Positions 53,874 through 61,564 of a stretch of DNA of 64,000 nucleotides are shown here, one piece after another. How positions within the stretch are numbered: position 1 is the first letter of the stretch; each line of letters opens with the position of its first letter. The notes below the pieces were generated by a model, which was not told the DNA's origin, did no database searches, and was given only the letters and a program-made list of their open reading frames with translations. The stretch covers positions 1,054,001-1,118,000 of the forward strand of contig JBCAXA010000001.1 in NCBI GenBank assembly GCA_038534295.1. Reading direction: 5' to 3'. The position numbers and the translations under genes were made by a program. The stretch comes from JBCAXA01 sp038534295. Lineage in GTDB: Bacteria; Pseudomonadota; Gammaproteobacteria; Steroidobacterales; Woeseiaceae.

Positions 53874-54511
53874 ATCGCTGGCCATTGCCGGCCCGCGTCG
53901 GCATTGCGTTTGCGTTTTGGCTCGTCGTCATCGCCATCGTCGCGCTGTTTGCCGGCGACTTGCTTTCGACAGCGCTACTGCCGGTGATCAAGCTCGGCGC
54001 CGGTGGCCTGCTTGCCCAACCGCTGAGCATTGAATCGCTGCGCTTTTCATCGGTGCAGGACGTCCCGGTGTTCGAACTTAGGGCCGTCGTCGCAACACCG
54101 TGGGAATTCCTCAATCACACGATCCCGGTTGGCTCCAATCTTCAGGTTACGGTCCCGCGCGCGCACACGCTGTATCACGTCGTGGTCATCGGCGCCCTGG
54201 TACTCGCCTGGCCGTCGCCAAATTTACGTCGACGCGCGTGGTTGCTCGGACTTGCGTGCGTTGCAGTCGTTGTCTCGGCATTGATTGACGCACCGATTAA
54301 CCTGGCCGCCCAAGCGCACGCCTTGTTCTACGAACGGTTTGCGCCGGCGGAGCTCGATTCCAGCTGGCTGATTCGCAGCGCGCGTTTTCTCGATCACGGC
54401 GGGCGCCTACTGCTGGGCGCCCTGTTGGCCACCGCCGTGATCGCCATTGTTGCCGCACCGCCACGCCGCAAGCGTCGCCGCAAGGCCCGTCGCCGGCGTC
54501 CCGCCCGATAA
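53834..54511 (+). CDS. exosortase H-associated membrane protein
   Basis: A 225-residue inner-membrane protein with about four helices (IAFAFWLVVIAIVALFAGDLL; YHVVVIGALVLAW; AWLLGLACVAVVVSALI; LLLGALLATAVIAIV) and a periplasmic loop between helices 1 and 2. The C terminus is a strongly basic run (PPRRKRRRKARRRR). The ATG lies inside the end of the exosortase gene, so the two are coupled. Proteins of this build accompany XrtH in other genomes; I assign it by position and topology and know of no biochemical role. Confidence 0.7.
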   Translation: MGNPSAVAAPRGLNRWPLPARVGIAFAFWLVVIAIVALFAGDLLSTALLPVIKLGAGGLLAQPLSIESLRFSSVQDVPVFELRAVVATPWEFLNHTIPVGSNLQVTVPRAHTLYHVVVIGALVLAWPSPNLRRRAWLLGLACVAVVVSALIDAPINLAAQAHALFYERFAPAELDSSWLIRSARFLDHGGRLLLGALLATAVIAIVAAPPRRKRRRKARRRRPAR

Positions 54512-54559
54512 CCATCGTCGCAACGCCGCGAGGCGCGCGCGGCAAGGCATAATGCCGTC

Positions 54560-54931
54560 ATGAAACTACGTATCAAAGCCGATTCCGTTCGGCTGCGCTT
54601 GACGCGCAGCGAGGTGGAATCGATCGGCGCCGGCCGAGACGTACGTGAAACGACCCATTTTGCGGGCGGCCACACGCTCGAATATGCACTTGAACCCAGC
54701 GCCGACGACCATCTCGAGGCGCGCTTCGAGGGCCAACGATTGATCGTCAGGGCACCTGCAGCGGTGCTCGTCGAATGGGCCGCCGGCGATACCGTAACGG
54801 TGGCTTGCCCGACGGCGGTCGGCAGCCCGAGCATCTTGGTTGAGAAAGACTTTAGCTGCCTATCCCCGCGTGCCGGCGACGACGATGAGGACGCCTTCCC
54901 GCATCCCGAGGAAGGGACTCGTACCTGCTAG
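54560..54931 (+). CDS. DUF7009 family protein
   Basis: A 123-residue soluble protein that opens MKLRIKADSVRLRLTRSEVE and continues VRETTHFAGGHTLEYALEP, both typical of the DUF7009 family. The tail is acidic (AGDDDEDAFPHPEEG) and holds one Cys-x-Leu segment (FSCLSPRAGDDD). The function is unknown. It converges end to end, with 32 bases between, on the molybdopterin oxidoreductase; such proteins are often near formate-dehydrogenase-like genes, so an accessory role is possible. Confidence 0.75.
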   Translation: MKLRIKADSVRLRLTRSEVESIGAGRDVRETTHFAGGHTLEYALEPSADDHLEARFEGQRLIVRAPAAVLVEWAAGDTVTVACPTAVGSPSILVEKDFSCLSPRAGDDDEDAFPHPEEGTRTC

Positions 54932-54963
54932 GACGGCTCGGCAGCGCTAGCGTTTTCGTCTTG

Positions 54964-57117
54964 CTACGTGGCTGCCGGAACGATGTTGATCGCGGTGTGC
55001 TTGAACGCGGGTGTTTTGCTGCGCGGATCGACGTCTGTGCCGGTCAGGCAATTCGCCTCAGGGTAGTAAGCCATCGCGTTACCGGTCGGCAGATCGTGAC
55101 GAAACACTTTGACGTTCTCCATCGTGCCGAACGCCGATTGCAGGGTCACGCGTTCACCGGCGCGGACACCAAGTGCCGCAATATCCGCCGCGTTTAGCAT
55201 GACCGCCCAACGCGTGTCGGTCTGCCGATAGCTGTCGTTTTCCTCGTAAATAATCGAATTGAACTGACCCTCGCTGCGCACGGTAGTCAATCGAAAGCCG
55301 GCTTTGCCGTGGGCCGACTCAACGGGAAGGTCGCAGACTCGAAAATGCGCCTTGCCGGACGCGGTGCGAAAACTCGGCTCGTGCATCAAGCGTCGGGCGA
55401 TGTGAAATTCGCGCTTGGCCACATCGATATCGGCGAGATCGGTCATGCCGGGCACGGTCGCGGCGATGGCCTGGCGGATTTCTCGATGCTCTTTGAATAC
55501 TTGAAAGTCGATTGGCGAATCGTCCAGCAGCCGCGTCGCAATATCGACCAGTATCGACACTTCAGGTCGCACGTTGGCGTGGCGAATGATCTGGCCGTCG
55601 CTGAGTCTGACGAAATTGAACATCGACTCCTGTGTCGTTGGCTGCCACTCTTCGTCGCGCGCCGCCACCGGCAGCACCAGAACATCGCCGGCAACACCGC
55701 GCACATGCGATTGGTTCAGTGTTGTCGTCAAACAAACGCGAAATCCGATCCGATCGAGCGCCGCCTCGGCCCACGTTGCGTTTGGGTTGGCGGCAAACAA
55801 GTTTCCGCCCAAGAGCATGGCCGCATCGACGTCGCCAGCGGCCGCCGCACGCATGGCCGCCATCGTGTCCCAGCCGGGATTGCGCGACAGCGACACACCA
55901 AATTGGTCTTCGAGCGCCATGAAGACATCCTCGGACAGCACTGGCTTTACGCCGATCGTCCCGATGCCCTGCACGTTGGAGTGACCGCGCAGTGGCAGCA
56001 AACCGGCACCGGGCCGACCGACCATGCCGCGCAGTAGCGCAAGATTGGCGATGCATTCGATGTTTTCGACGCCGTGCAGGTGATGGGTCATGCCCATGCC
56101 CCACGCAAACACTGCTGACTCACTCGCGGCGTAGATCACGGCGATATCGGCAATCGCCTCGCGTGTCTCGCCGCAGCGCTGCTCGATGTCGGACCAAGAT
56201 AACGCCCCGATGTCGGCAACGAATTCGGCGAACCCGTCGGTATGGCGCTCGACGAAATTGCGATCCGCCCAAGCGTTTTCCAACAGCGACTTTGCGATGC
56301 CTTTGAACAACGCGATGTCTTCGCCGATGTGCGGCTGCAAATACGCCGACGCAATTTCGGAGCCGCCGAGCAAAAGCGACGTCGGACTCTTCGGCACGGC
56401 AAAACGCACCAGGCCCGGTTCACGCGCTGGATTAATGACGATGACGTTGCCACCGCGCTCGCGGCACGCTTTGAGTTTATGAATGAAGCGAGGATGGTTC
56501 GACGCAGGGTTCGCGCCAATGACAAAAATCAAATCGCATTTGTCGAGGTCGGCAAGTTCGACCGTCGCGGTGCCGGTACCGATGGTGGCGCCGAGCGCCA
56601 CGCTGGTTGCCTGATGGCAATAATACGAACAGTTGTTGACGTTGTTGGTGCCGTAAGCACGCGCGAGCAATTGAAAAACGAAACCGGCTTCGTTCGACGA
56701 GCGGCCCGATGAATAAAAGAAGGTTCGCGCCGGGTCGATGTCGGCAAGTCGATCGGCCGCGAGCGCTAGCGCCGAGTCCCAATCGAGCGTGCGATAGCGT
56801 GACTCACCGGCGGGTTTGTAAATCGGATGAGCAAGCCGTCCGAGATGCTCTAGCTCATGCGGCGTCAGCTGACGGAGATCGCGTAAGTCGTGGTCGAAAA
56901 TTTCCTGGGGTATGGCCGGCTGAATATCGGTTGATTGCGCCTGGACGCTCTTGTTGCAGACCGATGGAAATTCACCGATCTCATTGGTCATGCCGCCCAT
57001 TTGGCCGCCCATGCCATAGGCGCACGCTTTGCAGGCGTTTTTCGAGTTCAACGCCTTGGCGGACCGTGAGATACCGATACGCTGCACGGTCGCGAGCGTA
57101 TACAGCACTTTTTTCAT
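54964..57117 (-). CDS. FdhF/YdeP family molybdopterin oxidoreductase
   Basis: A 717-residue cytosolic enzyme of the formate-dehydrogenase-alpha-like (TIGR01701/YdeP) group. N-terminal cysteines (NACKACAYGMGG and SVCNKS) are followed by YRTLDWDSALALAADRLADIDP, FFYSSGRSSNEAGFVFQLLARAYGTNNVNNCSYYCHQATSVAL and IVINPAREPGLVRF. GMGMTHHLHGVENIECIANLALLRGMVGRPGAGLLPLRGHSNVQG is the usual molybdopterin-guanine dinucleotide region, and the C terminus has the beta-barrel cofactor domain. YdeP-like proteins are linked to acid resistance and sulfur or formate chemistry, but few substrates are known. The ATG before KKVLYTLATVQ is preferred over a 24-residue extension. No Fe-S or membrane subunit gene is adjacent. 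Confidence 0.88.
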   Translation of the reverse strand: MKKVLYTLATVQRIGISRSAKALNSKNACKACAYGMGGQMGGMTNEIGEFPSVCNKSVQAQSTDIQPAIPQEIFDHDLRDLRQLTPHELEHLGRLAHPIYKPAGESRYRTLDWDSALALAADRLADIDPARTFFYSSGRSSNEAGFVFQLLARAYGTNNVNNCSYYCHQATSVALGATIGTGTATVELADLDKCDLIFVIGANPASNHPRFIHKLKACRERGGNVIVINPAREPGLVRFAVPKSPTSLLLGGSEIASAYLQPHIGEDIALFKGIAKSLLENAWADRNFVERHTDGFAEFVADIGALSWSDIEQRCGETREAIADIAVIYAASESAVFAWGMGMTHHLHGVENIECIANLALLRGMVGRPGAGLLPLRGHSNVQGIGTIGVKPVLSEDVFMALEDQFGVSLSRNPGWDTMAAMRAAAAGDVDAAMLLGGNLFAANPNATWAEAALDRIGFRVCLTTTLNQSHVRGVAGDVLVLPVAARDEEWQPTTQESMFNFVRLSDGQIIRHANVRPEVSILVDIATRLLDDSPIDFQVFKEHREIRQAIAATVPGMTDLADIDVAKREFHIARRLMHEPSFRTASGKAHFRVCDLPVESAHGKAGFRLTTVRSEGQFNSIIYEENDSYRQTDTRWAVMLNAADIAALGVRAGERVTLQSAFGTMENVKVFRHDLPTGNAMAYYPEANCLTGTDVDPRSKTPAFKHTAINIVPAAT

Positions 57118-57229
57118 TCCGCCGCCAATGCGTTCCGCCACGGAACTAGACCTCCCTTGCGCACTGGATCGACACCACAGTCGCGCCAAGCGAAAGCGTT
57201 GTCAACGCGTCATCGCCGGGCCGGAGCGG

Positions 57230-59317
57230 TCAACGACGCATCTCGACGGCATCCAAAGACTCCTCTAGCCGCTCGCGATCGGCGTCCGACAGGTCGGCTG
57301 AATCGAGCATACGCCGCGCTCGATCGGGATCATTGCGAGCGAGATTGGTGATGACGTTGGTCAATGCACGCGTCTGCCGTTTTGGGTCAGCGATTGAATC
57401 GACGAGCTGTATCTGCGACTCCGTCGGGTCGCGCCACGTCGAAGAGATCGCGACCAGTGCGCTGTCGCGCGACGGCCCAGCGGCCATTGAACTGACGTAG
57501 GCCCGGGCGCTTGGCTCGTCGGACCAGGACCACGACGTGAAAATCTGATTGGTAATGGCCGCCCGACGCGCATCACTCGAAATCCGATCCGTCCATCCGA
57601 GCGCCTCAAACGGATCTGAATTGGCATGGCGAACGATAACCTTGCCATAGGCTGCATCGCGATCGGCTGGATCGGCCAATTGTTCGGCCATCTGCCACGC
57701 GAGTTGCACATCGGTTTGAGCGATACCCGAAATGACTTGCGCCTGCAGCTGTCGGTAGTCGCGCTCGCCCTCCCAGCGCCGCACAAAGTCCATTGCATCC
57801 GTTGGTGAGCGCTCGAGCGCAATACGCTCCGCAATCTGCGAGCGCCATTCCGCTTGCCGGGTCTCACTCAACCGCGGCAACAATCTAATCGCAAGATCTA
57901 CGTCGCGACGCATAACCGACCAACCGCCCTGCTGAAGCAGTTGATCCGCGCGTTGCTCGTCGAAACTCAGAATCCACTCGAGCGCCGGTTCGGGATCTCG
58001 TTGCAGCCACATTTGTGCCAGTCGCTGTTCTGCGTGCCGTAGGGTGGCAGGATCCTCGATGAGCAGCGTCATCGACACCGCGTCTTCTGGACTGTTGGAC
58101 GCGATGCTCATTATGACGGTCGACATCAGTTCGCGCTGCCGGCCAGCGCCTTTGACTTGCTGAATCTCGGCGATGGCGCGCTGGGGGTCGTCGTAGGCAA
58201 TGGACCTAAGCACCGTCGCGTAGACGGAACGGTAGCCATAGATATCCGGCGTACTCTCCTGCGACTGAGCCCAGAGCAAGGCGCGATCGGGATCCTGCGC
58301 GGCCATAACGCCGGCGATGATCGACGCTGCACGCTGACGATTCTCGAGACCGTCAATTGAGTCCAGTAAAGAGAGTGCCGATTCCATGTCGGTCGAGGCG
58401 AGCGCGGACATTGCGCTGTAAAACTCGCCGCCATTCAGGTTGGCACCGTCCGCCAACAACTGCTGCACGGTCTCCTTGGGAGCCGCACGAGCAAGCGCAC
58501 CTTTGACTGCTTGCCGATAGCGCATGCGTACTGGGCCGCGGGTGAAACGGTTCTCGTAGCTCGGCGCCGCCACTGGATCGCGCGACACCGCGTAGTAAGC
58601 AAGCCAACTAACGGCTTCTTGCTGAAAAAGCCCGGCCGGGATGGTATCGACATAGGAAATCGCCTCGCTCATTGAGCGGTCGGCAAGCATATACACGTAC
58701 TGCGAGCGAACGACGCGATCCGGTGGCAATCCAAGCCGGCGTTCAATCTCGTCGGTGGTCTCATTGCCGAGGTAGCCGAACGCAACATAGAGGCTTTGTG
58801 CTGCGCGCTTGCGCTGGTTGGCCGTGTCCTGCATTGCGGCGGCGGTTAGCGCTGCGTCAAAGTCGTTGTGGGCCCAGGTTGCCCAGACCTTGCGTTCAAA
58901 TTGAACGATGCCGGCGAATTCTCCGGCCCGTGACAGGGCCAGCGCCGATTGCGGGTCGAGCTCTGAAAAACGATGAAACAGGATAACCAACGCGTCGTTG
59001 CGTTCCTGGTCGTCTGCTATGCGTTCAGCTTCGAAAATGAGCTTCTGAACAGCGTCACCGTCCGACCGTCCGGACAACGCATAGAGCGCTGCCTGCCGAG
59101 CAAACGTTGTCGGCAGAGCGAACACCTCTGTTACGGTGGTTATCGCGACGTAGCCCTCGGCCCGATGCTGCTCCGACACAGCGTCCGACATATCCGGGGC
59201 AGCGACTATGTCGCGCACAACGACCGTCTCGGTCGGCGCAGGCTGAACGACCGTGACATAAACGGCAGCTGCACCGCCGCACATCCCCAGCAAACTGGCA
59301 ATAGCGAGTCGAACCAT
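57230..59317 (-). CDS. membrane-anchored alpha-solenoid repeat protein, unknown function
   Basis: A 695-residue protein. One N-terminal helix (VRLAIASLLGMCGGAAAVYVTVVQP) acts as anchor or uncleaved leader. The rest is almost wholly helical, built of repeats of about 35-45 residues that often contain a D-P-x-x-A motif (LDPQSALALSRA, QDPDRALLWAQS, DDPQRAIAEIQQ, RDPEPALEWILS, NDPDRARRMLDS), like HEAT- or Sel1-type solenoids. I do not recognise the family. Such folds usually bind other proteins. I choose the ATG at 59317 after GAGGGATT; a TTG two codons upstream is the longer alternative. It has its own promoter region and is not clearly part of an operon. Confidence 0.75.
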   Translation of the reverse strand: MVRLAIASLLGMCGGAAAVYVTVVQPAPTETVVVRDIVAAPDMSDAVSEQHRAEGYVAITTVTEVFALPTTFARQAALYALSGRSDGDAVQKLIFEAERIADDQERNDALVILFHRFSELDPQSALALSRAGEFAGIVQFERKVWATWAHNDFDAALTAAAMQDTANQRKRAAQSLYVAFGYLGNETTDEIERRLGLPPDRVVRSQYVYMLADRSMSEAISYVDTIPAGLFQQEAVSWLAYYAVSRDPVAAPSYENRFTRGPVRMRYRQAVKGALARAAPKETVQQLLADGANLNGGEFYSAMSALASTDMESALSLLDSIDGLENRQRAASIIAGVMAAQDPDRALLWAQSQESTPDIYGYRSVYATVLRSIAYDDPQRAIAEIQQVKGAGRQRELMSTVIMSIASNSPEDAVSMTLLIEDPATLRHAEQRLAQMWLQRDPEPALEWILSFDEQRADQLLQQGGWSVMRRDVDLAIRLLPRLSETRQAEWRSQIAERIALERSPTDAMDFVRRWEGERDYRQLQAQVISGIAQTDVQLAWQMAEQLADPADRDAAYGKVIVRHANSDPFEALGWTDRISSDARRAAITNQIFTSWSWSDEPSARAYVSSMAAGPSRDSALVAISSTWRDPTESQIQLVDSIADPKRQTRALTNVITNLARNDPDRARRMLDSADLSDADRERLEESLDAVEMRR

Positions 59318-59399
59318 CGGCAATCCCTCGCAGCACGGGCTCTCCTCAGCATAACGCTGTTTTTCGACGGGTGGGGTTCCCCGCGTCTGTTTTCGATTA

Positions 59400-59963
59400 C
59401 TAATCAGTCAGAGAGCTGGAAGCCAGCCAGCGTTGGGTATCTGCCACCAGCCCCTCGACCGGTCGACTGGCATCCAGCACCAATTTGGCGCACGGCAGCG
59501 ATGCCAGCCACGCAACGTGGACAGCTCGACAGCGTTGGCCACTCGGCACCGTGTCGTAGGCAGAAGCCCAAGTCATGAATTCGTTGTGCGCCTCGTGCAT
59601 GTCGCCGCCTAGCGAGATACGCGCGCCGAAGCGCTCCCGTTCGCGGTGCTTGAGTCGCGCGATACGGACGGTTGCGTCGAGCTCGAGAAACACCGCGTGG
59701 GTGAATGCGGCGACGAAGTCGTGACCCCAACTCACCAAAGACCCGCTCATAACCCAGCTGTCGACGCCGTTGATGGCCCGACGGATTCGAGCGATGCGCC
59801 GAGGTACGGCGACTTTACGGCGGAACGGCGGATCGGACCGTTCCCAGTAGAAATCATCGATGTCGACGTGGATTGCGCCGATATCGCGCGCCATGGCTCG
59901 ACCGAGAGTTGTCGACCCAACCCCGGATGCGCCGAAAACATGAATACGTACCGATCTTTCCAC
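59400..59963 (-). CDS. P-loop nucleotide kinase-like protein
   Basis: A 187-residue AAA/adenylate-kinase-like ATPase. VRIHVFGASGVGSTTLGRAMARDIGAIHVDIDDFYWERSDPP contains the Walker A loop, in which the usual Lys is replaced by Ser (GVGSTT rather than GVGKTT), followed by an acidic DIDDFYW substrate site. FLELDATVRIARLKHRERERFG resembles the lid of FlaR/topology-modulation-type kinases. The missing Walker Lys is unusual for a kinase, although some members of this COG0563-like group read GSGST. The substrate is unknown. The start is GTG. A small uncertain reading frame lies just upstream on the same strand. Confidence 0.75.
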   Translation of the reverse strand: MERSVRIHVFGASGVGSTTLGRAMARDIGAIHVDIDDFYWERSDPPFRRKVAVPRRIARIRRAINGVDSWVMSGSLVSWGHDFVAAFTHAVFLELDATVRIARLKHRERERFGARISLGGDMHEAHNEFMTWASAYDTVPSGQRCRAVHVAWLASLPCAKLVLDASRPVEGLVADTQRWLASSSLTD

Positions 59964-59976
59964 GACGCGATGAACC

Positions 59977-60174
59977 TTAACTTATGTCGCGGCTCGAAAA
60001 ACGGAAGGGCGCGGGGTCGTCAATGCGTGCTGGCAGCACGCCGGACCGTGCCAAATAGTCGTTCGCAACGGCAACGAGCTGCGGTAGGCTAAGGCGGTGT
60101 GGTTGTCGTTTGGCGGCGCGCTTTGGCTTGGCACGACTCGCTAGCGACACACGCGCGTAAGACTCAACGGGCAT
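59977..60174 (-). CDS. possible small protein, uncertain
   Basis: A 65-residue frame that ends 13 bases before the kinase-like gene on the same strand. It reads LSLPQLVAVANDYLARSGVLPARIDDPAP, plausible for a small helical protein, but I know no family, and the first half is simply basic. The remaining part of the 265-base interval (59964-60228) shows nothing else. Treat as unproven. Confidence 0.25.
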   Translation of the reverse strand: MPVESYARVSLASRAKPKRAAKRQPHRLSLPQLVAVANDYLARSGVLPARIDDPAPFRFSSRDIS

Positions 60175-60228
60175 TATTTGGGCACTTGGACGCTGAGTTG
60201 GCGTCCCGTTTCTGCTTGGAGCACTTCT

Positions 60229-60999
60229 ATGATTTCAACGTTTGGAGCGTTGGTGGCGGGGCTTGTCTGCTTCCTCGCCGGCCTCGGGATCGGCTATTGG
60301 TTCGCACGCAGCGGCCGAGAGATTGAGGCGAGCAAGGTAGCCGCAGCGGAGTCGGCGCTGGCGGATTACAAAGACAAGGTAAACAGTCATTTCGAAACGA
60401 CCGCGCAGCATTTCAATTTGATCGGTCAGCAATACCGCGATCTGTACGAACATATGGCGACGTCGTCGGAGTCTTTGCTCGGCGACGGCGACGAACGCGC
60501 GAATCCGTTCCCGCGTTTAGCGCTAATGCCGGCAACGGCTGATGCCGACGTCGTTGCCGATGCCGACGACGTCGATGAGGTCGTCGAGGCCGCTGTGGCG
60601 ACAGACGACTCAATTGACGCGGAATCGGCAACGGCCGAGGTGGCAGCCGACGACACGACCGATGACGCGTCGGCCGAAGCGCCGAAAGATTATGTCGTTG
60701 CGGCTGACACCGACCAGCCCGAGCAAATCGACGATGAGCCGACCGACGAACCGCTGACAGGGGCTGGCGAGGCTGAGGCCGACGTGAAAATGGCAGCCGA
60801 CGCTGACACAGCCACCGCTGCCGAAGAGGTCGAGCCGGCAAGCGAAAACACAGTACCGATCGGCACCGAAGAAGAGCGTGCCGAGCCGCCAGCGTACCTC
60901 GTCGACAGTAACGCCGACTCGAGCGTGCCACACGCCGAGAATGGCGCTGCCGGTGCGCCGCACGTCCGCAGCTCGGAAAACGAAGGCGCGCGGGTCTAG
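60229..60999 (+). CDS. zapG: ZapG/YhcB-like (DUF1043) division-associated membrane protein with acidic tail
   Basis: A 256-residue inner-membrane protein. One N-terminal helix (FGALVAGLVCFLAGLGIGYWFAR) is followed by a coiled-coil region: ALADYKDKVNSHFETTAQHFNLIGQQYRDLYEHMATSSESLL, the YhcB hallmark. E. coli YhcB is about 130 residues and links division with envelope synthesis. Here residues 115-256 add a low-complexity tail rich in Ala, Asp, Glu and Thr, with many AD/DD/VE steps and almost no hydrophobic core. I start at the ATG after GGAGCACTTCT; the frame is open 17 codons upstream. It is a single-gene unit followed by a strong hairpin. Confidence 0.85.
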   Translation: MISTFGALVAGLVCFLAGLGIGYWFARSGREIEASKVAAAESALADYKDKVNSHFETTAQHFNLIGQQYRDLYEHMATSSESLLGDGDERANPFPRLALMPATADADVVADADDVDEVVEAAVATDDSIDAESATAEVAADDTTDDASAEAPKDYVVAADTDQPEQIDDEPTDEPLTGAGEAEADVKMAADADTATAAEEVEPASENTVPIGTEEERAEPPAYLVDSNADSSVPHAENGAAGAPHVRSSENEGARV

Positions 61000-61028
61000 T
61001 CCCAGCCGATTCGCTCCAACGCTGGCGG

Positions 61029-61064
61029 GCTGCCGACCCCAACGTAGCCGTTGGGGTCGGCAGC
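61029..61064. terminator. 16-bp perfect hairpin after the ZapG gene
   Basis: GCTGCCGACCCCAACG (61029-61044) pairs without mismatch with CGTTGGGGTCGGCAGC (61049-61064) around a 4-base loop. No clear T-run follows, so it may act as a rho-assisted terminator or transcript stabiliser. It lies between the ZapG gene and the convergent XapX genes. Confidence 0.6.
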
Positions 61065-61181
61065 TCGCGTGTTTGAACGTCGCGTCAGTGCGCGAGGTCG
61101 CGCGGTCGCGGCGACGTTAAGACACAGCGGCCAGCGCCGATACGCCGAAGTGCAACGCCGACTGCACGCTATCCGTACGCA

Positions 61182-61340
61182 TCACGGCCCGAGCCAAAAA
61201 TCCGTTGCTAGGAAGCCGGCCGTCATGCAAACCACCAACATCGCACCCGTCAGACGTGGCGGCGCCGGCAGCGGTAAGTCCCACCAACGGCACGCCGCAC
61301 CGATCGCAAGACCGAGTGCCAGTCCGATGACGGCCGTCAC
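61182..61340 (-). CDS. DUF1427/XapX membrane peptide (second copy)
   Basis: A 52-residue protein from a GTG that overlaps the stop of the first copy (GTGA). Two hydrophobic segments, AVIGLALGLAIGAAC and LTGAMLVVCMTAGFLA, flank LPLPAPPR, the pattern of DUF1427/XapX. It reads CRWWDLPLPAPP against CRLAAIPLPAPP in the first copy. It is too short for most gene finders. Its function is unknown; such peptides are found near transporters. Confidence 0.75.
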   Translation of the reverse strand: MTAVIGLALGLAIGAACRWWDLPLPAPPRLTGAMLVVCMTAGFLATDFWLGP

Positions 61341-61564
61341 GAATGTTCTCCAGACGCCGAGCCGCTGGGCCCGCCGCAATGTTTTCGTTGTGTGGCCGCG
61401 CGGTGCGCGGCAAAGCGGTCCGTCAAGGCATAACCGCTGGTCATAGCGACGACGAGTAGCGCGCCGATCAATACGGGCGGTGCCGGTAGTGGGATTGCTG
61501 CCAGTCGGCAAACCACACCGATCAAGAAGGCGAGCGCAAAACCGATGAGCGCTTTGGTGTTCAC
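61337..61564 (-). CDS. DUF1427/XapX membrane peptide (first copy)
   Basis: A 75-residue protein with GTG start overlapping the MFS stop by four bases. IGFALAFLIGVVCRLAAIPLPAPPVLIGALLVVAMTSGYALTD is a two-helix XapX/DUF1427 unit. A hydrophilic tail of about 25 residues (RFAAHRAATQRKHCGG) follows and is absent from the second copy. The two copies and the MFS gene are joined by GTGA overlaps, so they are made in step. A subunit or helper of the exporter is a reasonable guess. Confidence 0.8.
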   Translation of the reverse strand: MNTKALIGFALAFLIGVVCRLAAIPLPAPPVLIGALLVVAMTSGYALTDRFAAHRAATQRKHCGGPSGSASGEHS

